From an uncultured Bacteroidales bacterium (lineage in GTDB: Bacteria > Bacteroidota > Bacteroidia > Bacteroidales > UBA932): a DNA stretch of 64,000 nucleotides. Below are positions 1 through 9,000 of the stretch, one piece after another (within the stretch, counting starts at the first letter, position 1; each line of letters begins with the position of its first letter). The notes beneath the pieces are model-generated. The model did not search any database and was not told the origin of the DNA. It saw only the letters and a program-made list of their open reading frames with translations. A program made the position numbers and the translations under genes. Location of the stretch: the NCBI GenBank assembly GCA_934695325.1, contig CAKUVD010000003.1, positions 1 through 64,000 on the forward strand, read 5' to 3'.

Positions 1-1
1 G

Positions 2-400
2 CAGATAATCAGCGAAGGTGCGGTAGCCGTGTGCGTGTTCGATGCAGACACAGCCGAGTTCAGTGAAACGGAGGCAAAAAAGGTCGAAGCGCTGAAGAAA
101 AAGTATGCGAACAAGAAGAATGTAGTACTATGCGACAGTCTTCCGTCAATAGAGTATTGGTTCCTCATACATTATGAGGATACCAACAGACACTTTGTCA
201 ATTCTCACGCTGCTGAGGTAGCACTTCGTTCGTACATTAACAACTATGAAAAGAAAGAGGTTTTCCTGAAGAGCCCCAAATGGGTAGCCGATATGATTTC
301 AGAGGGCAAGATGGACAATGCCATAGCAAGAGCGAAGGCATACGAGGAATCCGGAAGTTCTCATTCTCGTGTTTACAAGGCGATTGAGCGAAGTAAATAA
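2..400 (+). CDS. RloB-like protein, C-terminal part (gene begins before the window)
   Basis: The frame is open from base 2, so the gene starts upstream; 133 codons are visible. The fragment begins inside a Toprim-like strand (VCVFDAD, two acidic residues) and contains the segment PSIEYWFLIHYED, which matches the conserved RloB pattern of a small residue, then F/Y-x-W and L-x-H. It ends GSSHSRVYKAIERSK. RloB proteins usually accompany a RloA-type ABC/AAA ATPase and are counted as possible anti-phage nucleases; the partner, if present, lies outside the window. Downstream is a dinD remnant on the other strand, so this is the last gene of its unit. Family call from motif and fold memory, not from a search. 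Confidence 0.7.
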   Translation, partial: QIISEGAVAVCVFDADTAEFSETEAKKVEALKKKYANKKNVVLCDSLPSIEYWFLIHYEDTNRHFVNSHAAEVALRSYINNYEKKEVFLKSPKWVADMISEGKMDNAIARAKAYEESGSSHSRVYKAIERSK

Positions 401-402
401 AA

Positions 403-643
403 ATGTTCTGCGACAGCTGCTTTTCTGAAGCACGAAGCCTTTCTCTTGTCTCTAGCCTTGAAATATGATTCAAGCGTTCTTCTATCAGTTCGGCTTTTCG
501 TGTCTGCACGGCGAAGTAGCTCTGAGCGAAGGCAATCTGCTCCTTGCGTGGATCTCCATTTTGTCTTTACCGCTATTGCCTTCAATATAAGAAGTAGTTG
601 CATCAAATGAGGTTTTGTATTGGATAATACTTTGTTTGTCCAT
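403..643 (-). pseudogene. dinD: dinD (DNA-damage-inducible protein D) remnant, internally deleted
   Basis: Two pieces of a DinD/BRO-family protein lie on the minus strand in different frames. The N-terminal piece starts at 643 (MDKQSIIQYKTSFDA...) and runs about 30 residues. The C-terminal piece (about 545-403) contains QSYFAVQTRKAELIEERL, closely matching the E. coli DinD segment with YFAIQTRRQEL, and then the ERLRASEKQLSQNI region. The roughly 100 residues that should lie between are missing and the frame changes at the junction near 550. The C-terminal end also runs into the RloB stop and is lost. No function is expected. DinD relatives are common beside defense genes and phage islands in Bacteroidota. 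Confidence 0.7.
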
Positions 644-737
644 ACACTCACAACGTTTCAAGTTAAATCTATTTAATTGCCATACACCACACACCACCAA
701 GGGAAAGTCGGCGTGAATTTGAAGTAATTTCGGCTTT

Positions 738-764
738 TATTGTCGAGAAAAGCACTATCTTTGC
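738..764 (+). promoter_or_regulatory. Bacteroidota-type promoter for the R-M operon
   Basis: The box TATCTTTGC at 756-764 fits the -7 consensus TAnnTTTG, and a TTATTG-like -33 element lies about 14-18 bases upstream near 737-742. The HTH gene starts 25 bases downstream, giving a short leader. The promoter would drive the regulator, methyltransferase and nuclease genes together. Confidence 0.6.
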
Positions 765-788
765 GTCTATAGCAAATTCAAAACAGAA

Positions 789-1007
789 ATGAGTGAAGAT
801 TTGAACAGAATCAAGGTTGTCTTGGTGGAGAAGAAACGGACAAGCAAGTGGCTGGCCGAAAAGATGGGAAAAGATCCTGCTACCGTGTCAAAATGGTGCA
901 CGAACAAGGCACAGCCGAACGTGGCCACACTCGTAGAAATCGCAAGATGCCTCGAAGTGGATACAAGGGATTTACTGAGACCTATAAACGAGATAGACGA
1001 GATTTGA
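789..1007 (+). CDS. Xre-family HTH regulator (C-protein-like)
   Basis: A 72-residue protein made almost entirely of a lambda-repressor/Cro type helix-turn-helix: SKWLAEKMGKDPATVSKW and then VATLVEIARCLEV, the usual five-helix layout. Its size and position as first gene of an R-M operon suggest a controller protein that times methyltransferase and nuclease expression by binding near 738-790; that role is inferred. The start at 789 has a promoter immediately upstream. The next gene is 85 bases away, leaving room for a second promoter. It is a close match to small HTH proteins that precede Dcm-like methyltransferases in Bacteroidota. Confidence 0.75.
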   Translation: MSEDLNRIKVVLVEKKRTSKWLAEKMGKDPATVSKWCTNKAQPNVATLVEIARCLEVDTRDLLRPINEIDEI

Positions 1008-1092
1008 GGGGTAGTACTATTTTTTATGGCATCTCCATCAACTTCTATCCTCTTCAAAATATATAAAAGAATCAGTATGAGTAAAAATAATT

Positions 1093-2148
1093 ATGGTTTT
1101 TAGATTAGGCGAATTATTTTGTGGCCCTGGAGGGCTTGCATTTGGGGCAATGAACTCAAATATTGATCAAGGAGATTTTCGCATTGTTCACCAATGGGCA
1201 ACCGATTATGATATAAACACCTGCAAAACATATATCAGAAATATTTGTCCAGAGGATCCAACCTCTGTAATATGTCATGACATCAGAACTTTGGATTATA
1301 AAGAGCTTCATAGTAAAGGGGCTATCGATGGTTTAGCATTCGGTTTTCCATGTAATGATTTTAGTGTCGTAGGTGAGCAAAAGGGAGTAAATGGAAAATT
1401 TGGCCCATTATACACCTATGGAATACGTGCGCTAAAAGAGTTCAAACCATTGTGGTTTCTTGCAGAAAATGTTGGAGGATTAAAAAGTGCCAACGGAGGA
1501 AACGCAATCGAGACTATCTTCACTGCAATGAGAAGTGCTGGATATAAAATTTATCCACATCTTTATAAATTTGAAGACTATGGTATTCCTCAAGCACGAC
1601 ATAGAATAATCATTGTTGGCATTAGAGCTGATTTACCATACGAATTCAAGATACCAAGTCCGTATAACTATAGTCACACATCTTGTAAAGAGGCTATTGA
1701 AAACCCGCCCATCCCAATTGATGCTGCTAATAATGAACAAACCAGACAGACAGCCATTGTCATAGAGCGACTAAAGCATATAAAACCTGGTGAGAATGCA
1801 TTTACCGCCAATCTTCCAGAAAGTTTACAACTAAAAATTAAAGGCGCAAAAATCAGTCAAATCTACAAAAGATTAAATCCGAATAAGCCAGCTTATACTG
1901 TTACTGGCTCTGGAGGTGGCGGAACTCATATTTACCATTGGGATGAGCCTAGAGCTCTAACCAATAGAGAACGCGCAAGACTACAAACATTCCCTGACAA
2001 TTTCATATTTGAAGGGACAAAAGAATCAGTTAGAAAGCAAATTGGTATGGCTGTCCCTTGTAAAGGAGCGCAAATAATTTTCGAAGCAATATTAAAAACT
2101 TTTGCAAGAATAAAATATAATAGTATTATCCCAAATCTTGATGAATAA
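1093..2148 (+). CDS. DNA (cytosine-5) methyltransferase of a LlaJI-like R-M system
   Basis: At 351 residues this is the usual size for an m5C methyltransferase, and the motifs are in order. Motif I LFCGPGGLAFGA lies at about residue 8 and binds AdoMet. The catalytic motif IV FPCNDFSVVGEQ follows near residue 85, then ENVGG (motif VI) near 126 and QARHRIIIVGIR (motif VIII) near 170. The C-terminal QIGMAVP-like motif X completes the fold. It would protect host DNA from the nuclease encoded by the next two genes. The stop is 2 bases before the McrB-like start, so they are translated as a unit. LlaJI itself carries two methyltransferases for an asymmetric site; only one is present here, so a symmetric target is more likely (inference). 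Confidence 0.92.
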   Translation: MVFRLGELFCGPGGLAFGAMNSNIDQGDFRIVHQWATDYDINTCKTYIRNICPEDPTSVICHDIRTLDYKELHSKGAIDGLAFGFPCNDFSVVGEQKGVNGKFGPLYTYGIRALKEFKPLWFLAENVGGLKSANGGNAIETIFTAMRSAGYKIYPHLYKFEDYGIPQARHRIIIVGIRADLPYEFKIPSPYNYSHTSCKEAIENPPIPIDAANNEQTRQTAIVIERLKHIKPGENAFTANLPESLQLKIKGAKISQIYKRLNPNKPAYTVTGSGGGGTHIYHWDEPRALTNRERARLQTFPDNFIFEGTKESVRKQIGMAVPCKGAQIIFEAILKTFARIKYNSIIPNLDE

Positions 2149-2150
2149 CA

Positions 2151-3797
2151 ATGAAAAGTATTAATATACATTTACTTGATAAAACAGGAGATGTCCAATA
2201 TGGTCTAAATTGGGGACATAGAGACAATCGAGATAAAAACCAATCTTACCTCCAACTGCCTTCAGATGTTTACAAAAGCGACTTTTTCCCAAAAAAGGGT
2301 ACTTATTTTCTCGTGTATACTGACGATGGAAATTCATTCGCAATGAATAGAGCCCAGAAAACAGATGAGGGAACTGCAATTCAAACACCTGAAGACAATT
2401 CTATACTTGGTAAATATTTAAGAAAGCGCCTGGGCTTAACTGACGGAAAAGAAATTACAGTAAATGACATTCTTTCTTATGGAAGGACTGATATTTCTAT
2501 GACAAAATTTGACAATAGACATTATTATCTAGACTTTAAAAAAAATTGGGTATCTGATAATATTCCCTATATCTATGACACTTTCTTATATCTTGAATAC
2601 TATAACAATGGCGAAAAATTGCCAGTAGATAAAATTAAAGAAGATCTCTCATACTATTCTCTGAAGAATGCAGTAACCTATAAAAAAGGTATTTTTACTC
2701 TGAACAATTCAAATAATTCAATGCCACAATCGCTTGTGGACTTTGCTAAATCCGACTTTCTAAGGAGGCATTATATGAATGACATAATACTTCAGAAAAT
2801 CTTCTATGGTGCTCCGGGAACGGGAAAGTCGCACACAGTTGACAAGGACTATGTGAAAGGCAACAAGTGCTTCAGAATAACTTTCCATCCGGATACGGAC
2901 TATGCAAGTTTCGTAGGTTGTTACAAGCCGAATATGGGTGGCCCTACAGGTGAGGACATCACATATTCTTTTGTTCCTCAAGTATTCTTGAATGCATACA
3001 TATATGCGTGGAATCATCCAGATGAGCCCACCTATCTCGTCATAGAGGAGCTTAACCGTGGCAATTGTGCACAGATATTCGGGGACATATTCCAGTTGCT
3101 TGACAGGCAAAAGGAAGGGCATCCGGGATATTCGAAATATACCATTAATGCTGATTCTGATATTGCGACATATCTCGAAGGCAAATTGAAGGACAAAGAA
3201 CGCTACGCAACTGTCATTCGTGAGATTTACGACCCAAAAGAGTTTGATTTCAGCATATTGGCATTGCCGGATAACTTGAACATTTTGGCCACGATGAACA
3301 CATCTGACCAAAGCCTCTTCCCTATCGACAGTGCGTTCAAGAGAAGATGGGAAATGGAGTACGTGGGTGTGAATTATACCGATGCCGGGCAGTTTACCGT
3401 GGTTATTGACGAGACGCATAAGTATTCTTGGGCTGCGATATTAAAAGGGCTGAACGTATATATCAAGCAGGAGAAGCATTCCACTAACAAGATTCTTGGC
3501 AACAGGTTCGTTCAAGCTGACGAGAATAATGTGATTACTGCGGTAGCATTTAGAGACAAGGTTCTGTTCTTCCTTTTCAATGATGTGTTCAAGGATGAGG
3601 ATGATTTCAGAACCAGTTTCTTCGGCGGAAACACAGATTTTTACTTTGAGGACTTGTGTGAAGGCGAAGAATTGACGACATATGTCATCAACTTCATTGA
3701 GAAGACTTGTGGGGCTTCAAATAAGGAGAACAATCCTCAGTCAAATGGGGTTACACCCCAACAAGCAGAAAACGAATCTACGACTGAGACCGAGTAA
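2151..3797 (+). CDS. McrB-like NTPase subunit with N-terminal B3-like DNA-recognition domain
   Basis: A protein of 548 residues in two parts. Residues 1 to about 130 (LNWGHR, then LRKRLGL and YGRTDISM) resemble the C-terminal DNA-binding domain of NgoFVII/BfiI-type restriction enzymes, a B3-like fold; I recognise this by pattern only. The remainder is an McrB-type AAA+ domain with Walker A GAPGTGKS near 220, Walker B YLVIEELNRG near 296, and the signature MNTSDQS near 382. McrB-type motors use GTP or ATP to translocate DNA and trigger the partner nuclease. The gene overlaps the downstream LlaJI/McrC-like gene by one base (stop TAA and start ATG share an A), so co-translation and complex formation are likely. 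Confidence 0.88.
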   Translation: MKSINIHLLDKTGDVQYGLNWGHRDNRDKNQSYLQLPSDVYKSDFFPKKGTYFLVYTDDGNSFAMNRAQKTDEGTAIQTPEDNSILGKYLRKRLGLTDGKEITVNDILSYGRTDISMTKFDNRHYYLDFKKNWVSDNIPYIYDTFLYLEYYNNGEKLPVDKIKEDLSYYSLKNAVTYKKGIFTLNNSNNSMPQSLVDFAKSDFLRRHYMNDIILQKIFYGAPGTGKSHTVDKDYVKGNKCFRITFHPDTDYASFVGCYKPNMGGPTGEDITYSFVPQVFLNAYIYAWNHPDEPTYLVIEELNRGNCAQIFGDIFQLLDRQKEGHPGYSKYTINADSDIATYLEGKLKDKERYATVIREIYDPKEFDFSILALPDNLNILATMNTSDQSLFPIDSAFKRRWEMEYVGVNYTDAGQFTVVIDETHKYSWAAILKGLNVYIKQEKHSTNKILGNRFVQADENNVITAVAFRDKVLFFLFNDVFKDEDDFRTSFFGGNTDFYFEDLCEGEELTTYVINFIEKTCGASNKENNPQSNGVTPQQAENESTTETE

Positions 3798-6013
3798 TGA
3801 TACTGTTTTTTGAAGGAAAGGGCTATAAGCGTTCACTGCTTGATTCTGTCTTTGGGAATGAGCACGCAAGAGTAATTTCGCGCGGAAATCTCAAAGATGA
3901 CAAGGCGGTGCTTGATTGTGTCGGATATTATTACGATCCGAAGCATTCACACGTGTTTATCCTTCCGAAAGTATTCAATATCGGCGGCAAGGGGTTCGGC
4001 TGCATTGACCTAACTGCTGATGCTCCAATCAGGGTTTCGGATTCTGATGTGAAAGCATTGAAAGATAATGGGTGGAGGCCGGAACTGCTGACGGAACTTC
4101 CTATTTATCTTTATCAAGCAATTGAGAAGTACCGGAGGCGTGAAATTGACAACATCTCAACCGAAAAGGACTCTGTGCTAAGTGTAATGAGTTCTAAGAA
4201 AGGCAAGAATGAGAGCTCTCTTATGGATGTGATCTTGTCTCTGCGTGATTTCTACAATGAGAATCAAAGTCTGTTCGTCCTGATTTACAAGCAGGCTCAT
4301 TCCGGATATAACAGGGTGAGCTGGAACAAGACTATCCGGACACAGCAGCCGGTTATAAAGGACAGGAAAGTCATCTATCCGTTTATCGTGAACCGGAGAA
4401 AGGAAATCAACTACGATGAGGAGCTGCTCATTCTGTTTTTTAATACGTTGAGGTACATCAATAACGAATACCATTTCAATTTCAGCATTGACCAACCATA
4501 TAATGTTCTTTCTGACAGCGAGTTCAAGAGAAAACTTGAGAGAGGGGCTGTCAGCAGGAATCTTAAGAGCATTAGAAACAATTATTTCAATGAGAAGTTG
4601 GTGCTCTTGTGGGAGCTTTTGTTCGCTTTTGCATCGAAGGTTGAAAATGCAAGGGATGCGAAAGAGAAGGAAGAGTATCTTCTTATCCGGGACTTCAATA
4701 ATGTGTTTGAGGATATGATAGATGTTATCCTCGGAGATTCGGATGCTCCACGTAGTCTTGTCAAGCAGCAGGATGGAAAGATTGTAGATCATCTGTTCAA
4801 GGGGGTGTCTTTGACGACGACAACTCGACAGGTGTATTATGTGGGTGACAGCAAGTATTATAAGGAGAATGCTGCGCCGAAGGGTGATTCGCTGTTTAAG
4901 CAATATACATACGCAAAGAATATAATACAGACACAGCTTGACTGGTATCACAAGGAAAAACCTCATCTGAAATATCGTGATGAACTGACTGAGGGATACA
5001 ATATTACTCCGAACTTTTTTATTAGCGGAAGTGTTGAAAAGAGCTACGGGTTCACTTCTGCCGAGTTACATCTGCAAGACATCGAGTTTGATAAGAATTA
5101 TCAGTTCAAGAATAGAGTTTTCGATAGGGACACTCTGTTTCTAAGGATGTATGATGTCAATTTCTTGTTTGCTTTGTATGCTTATGTGAGCCGGTCTCAG
5201 AGTATTCGGAATAAATTCAAGACCGAGGCGAAGGAGGTATTTAGGAAAGATTTTATCAAGTATATTGATACTGAATATGATTTCTATTTGTTGCAGCAGC
5301 GTGCTGATGGAGATATTCGGGACTTGGTGAACAAGCATTTCAGGGAACTGAATGGTAAGGTATTCTGTCCTTATGACAAAGGTGAGGTACATTATGGGCT
5401 TCTTATGTTGGGATTGGAGAGAGGTGATTATTTAGAGAATGCGAAGTTGCTTTCTGGATTAAGTGATGACTTTATAATCAAGGAGTATCATCTCGGGACT
5501 GAGCCTTATGTATATTTTAATGGGCTACTTTTCGGTGAAGAGGTCTCCAGGACGATGGTGCTTAGGGATGCTCTGACAGATGGTTATGGGAACTATCGGA
5601 GGGAAACGGTGCTTGTGGGGTGCTATCGTTCACAGGAACAACGTGATTGGATTCTGAAGAATAAGTTCTATAATGTCAGGTTCAATGAGGGACGCGCAGG
5701 AGCTGTGTATAAGAATACTCAGCAGGTGTTCACGGCGAGTTTCCTAATGTTGTATGATTATAAGAATCCTCTTGGTGGGGTGGAATGCTATTCTTTGAGT
5801 GGGGAGACTTTTCTCGCTGATTCAGAGATGATGAAAGGACTAGCCTACCCTAAGCAGGATTGGAGGGATGATGAGGTTTATCTTGTGTATAAGGTTGGAG
5901 AGAGGATTGATGGTGATATTGATCTGAATGGTATTCTCGAAAGGCATCCGGAGGCTCGGGGCGGGAGGCCGGTGTTTGTGTATTTTGAGGAGGTGGATTC
6001 TATCCATAATTAA
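3797..6013 (+). CDS. LlaJI-family restriction endonuclease (McrC-like subunit)
   Basis: A 738-residue protein that fits the R.LlaJI family, whose members pair with an McrB-like NTPase. A PD-(D/E)XK site is visible: an acidic residue in DHLFKG near 332, then YVGDSKYYK near 350 with the D-x-K pair, followed by a helix (LFKQYTYAKNII). The C-terminal third (FYNVRFNEGRAG, then LMLYDYKNP) is typical of the longer family members. It should cut DNA when the McrB-like partner collides or loops after recognising the unmethylated site. It is cytoplasmic and is the last gene of the R-M operon unless the next gene, 38 bases on, is read through. Confidence 0.85.
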   Translation: MILFFEGKGYKRSLLDSVFGNEHARVISRGNLKDDKAVLDCVGYYYDPKHSHVFILPKVFNIGGKGFGCIDLTADAPIRVSDSDVKALKDNGWRPELLTELPIYLYQAIEKYRRREIDNISTEKDSVLSVMSSKKGKNESSLMDVILSLRDFYNENQSLFVLIYKQAHSGYNRVSWNKTIRTQQPVIKDRKVIYPFIVNRRKEINYDEELLILFFNTLRYINNEYHFNFSIDQPYNVLSDSEFKRKLERGAVSRNLKSIRNNYFNEKLVLLWELLFAFASKVENARDAKEKEEYLLIRDFNNVFEDMIDVILGDSDAPRSLVKQQDGKIVDHLFKGVSLTTTTRQVYYVGDSKYYKENAAPKGDSLFKQYTYAKNIIQTQLDWYHKEKPHLKYRDELTEGYNITPNFFISGSVEKSYGFTSAELHLQDIEFDKNYQFKNRVFDRDTLFLRMYDVNFLFALYAYVSRSQSIRNKFKTEAKEVFRKDFIKYIDTEYDFYLLQQRADGDIRDLVNKHFRELNGKVFCPYDKGEVHYGLLMLGLERGDYLENAKLLSGLSDDFIIKEYHLGTEPYVYFNGLLFGEEVSRTMVLRDALTDGYGNYRRETVLVGCYRSQEQRDWILKNKFYNVRFNEGRAGAVYKNTQQVFTASFLMLYDYKNPLGGVECYSLSGETFLADSEMMKGLAYPKQDWRDDEVYLVYKVGERIDGDIDLNGILERHPEARGGRPVFVYFEEVDSIHN

Positions 6014-6051
6014 TTCAAAGAATTAATCTATCTTTATTTACATGCGTAATA

Positions 6052-9000
6052 ATGAGTGAAATATTGCCACATAAGACAATTTATCCATCAAATATCTTGG
6101 ATAAGGAAACCGTTTCTTTGGTAAGAAACATCTTTCCCAAGAATATAGTTGACGCGTCCTCTTTACAAGAAGGAGGAAGTCAGACAGATATTGATGGGTA
6201 TATTCGAATATGCGATGAAAAAGGATACGAGAGGGCGACAATCACGGTTCAAATAAAGCACTTAACAAATGCTTCATCTGAAGACATTGCGTTTTACGAT
6301 ATTCCGTCTACATTATATGGATATGCGGGGATACATAAAGGAGAAGTCGTAATATTTATTGCAGGCGAACCAGAAAAGGAACGTTTCTTTTGGAAATATA
6401 TTAGTCTTAATGATGTTAAAGACATTGAGTTATCAGAGAATAACACTCAAAAATCTTTCAGACACCATTTTTATCCTGCGGAGATTTGTTCAAAAGCAAA
6501 TGTGACTGATACAGTCAAATGTTGGAAAGAATTATATGCACAACGAATGAATGCGATTCAGGATGATGAACAGCAGGCAGAGCGATTTGTTAAACTTCAA
6601 AGAGCATCATTTAGTTCAATATCGACCGGACTTCATGGCGTTACAAATTCTCATATATGCAGGTCTCAGTTAGATGAATTAAAGCAATGGATGTTTCAAG
6701 TTCCAAACAACAATGAGAAACGAGTATGTCTTCTCGTAGGAAATGCCGGTGTTGGAAAGTCTGCGCTACTGAAAGAATTCATAGATGCTTTTGATGGTAA
6801 GAGTGCAAAATTTGTGTGCATAAAAGCAGATTCCATTGAAGCTTCGAGCAATCCTATCACACTGGAAAGATTGCGAAACGCAATAACGTATTATAGTTCC
6901 CAATCTGATAAAGTCATTTTGATCGTAGATCAGATTGATGCTCTATCCCAATGCCTGTCAAATGACAGAAACCATTTGAATGCAATACTATCTATACTCT
7001 CATCCCTTAAAGAGTGGCCCAATGTCAGAGCTGTGGTTTCATGCAGAAAGTATGACCTGGAATATGATGCCTCGCTTAATAATATAAAAGACTTATCCGA
7101 AACAATTGAACTTGGAGAATTAACAGACGAAGAAGTAGTTTTTGCATTGAACAAACTTGAGGGCAGTCTTGAAAAAAAGTTGAGCAAAGCTACACTTCAA
7201 ATACTCAAAACAGTACAGACTCTTAATACATTCTGTATTTTATATCGAAGGAATCCGTCTAAACTTGATTTCAGTAATTCAATTGAGCTATACGATGCAT
7301 TATGGAATGAGTATGTGTGCAAAGTTAAAGCACCATTTAATGCCATTGAAATTGAGAAGTCATTGTTTTTTATAGCCACAACAATTCAAAAATCAGAGAC
7401 GTTAAAACCGAGACTTTGTCCAACAACGGAACAACAACGAACATTTGATTATTTAGCAAGTTGTGGAATAATTTCCATAGATGGATGTACTGTTTCATTT
7501 TTTCATCAGACATTCTATGACTACACTCTCGCTCGACAATATGTAGCATCGGGAAAATCATTTGTAGAGGATATTGAAAACGACTTTCAGGGACTTGAGT
7601 TAAGGACAATAGTTAAAGCTATTTTAGAGTATGAATATGGTCATAATGAGACCATGTTCATAAACGATGCACGGCACATCCTTACTTCCCCAAGAACACG
7701 TCTCCATATTAAGTTGTTGACAATATCAATTTTAGCATTTTCAAATGCGCCTCACCATGAAGATAAGAAACTAATTAATGACGTTTGTGGAAAGGATGAG
7801 AAACTTATGGTTTATTTTCTCCGTGGCGTACATGACAATGGATGGTTTGCTACCATTAAGAAGTTGGTTAAGGGAATTCTGCCTAACGTAGAAAAGGAGA
7901 ATCAGACGTTCTTTCCAATCGTGGATTGCCTTTCAAGGTATGCATTCAATAATCCAGATGATGTTTTTAAATTGGTCAAAACAATCAATGATGAAAGAAC
8001 TAGACTCTTTACCATTGCATATATACTCAGAAGTCCTAATGATTATAGAAATGACCGTGTATTGGAGGCATATAATGAGACAAAGCCTCAGAATGTCCAT
8101 TTCGTTGTAGATTTAATTAAGGATGCCTTCAAAACAAATGAAAAATTTGCCTTTACTGAGGCTGAAAGAATATTATCAGAGTATCTTCTATCCGACAAAA
8201 AGGAAAATCGGCATAACGGCTATGAACTCGTAGAAGTACTATTTCCCAGTCTGCTAAGTCACAGGCCAAAAGAATTATTAATGACATTGCACAATAGCAT
8301 CGTGGGAGTAATCGAAAAAACGTCCCATAGTGTCCACCACGGATTTTCCGTATCAGGGGTATTCAGTGACTTATATACGGAGGATTATGTCAGTAAAATA
8401 CTCAATATGTATGAAAATCTGCTTACACAATTTTCTTCCGATGTCCTTCTCATGAGACCCATAGTTAAGAAATTGATGTCTCTGAATAACGAGACATCCG
8501 TTTCTATGGCGTTTGCTTCAATGACGGCGAATCCGTGCCTCTACGATGACATAATCAGACAATTGCAATTAAATACCATAACCATTGAACATCATTTACA
8601 CAGCGATATAGAGTATTTCTACTTAAATATGCTCAAGGCTTGGTATTTAACCTTAGATAAGAAAGATGCAGTTGAATACCAAAATAAGGTCCTGTCATAC
8701 ACATCAACATGCGACTTTATACCCAACAAAGATAGAAGATTTAGTCCATATCTTTATCCAAATCTTTGGCGAGACAAATGGGTCTTAATCTGCAACACTT
8801 TACCCGTAAACGGTGTTACACTGAATGTTAGAAGGTGCTCACAAGCGTTAAAGAGACGATTTGGCGAGCCATATATAGTAGAAAGGCCTGACCACACAAT
8901 TCATGCAGCTGTATGTTGTGGAGGTGTTGTGTCTGATGAAGTTTATCCAAGGTGGCCGATTTCCAATTGGTTAAGTTCATTCCTGAAACTGAATGAGAAG

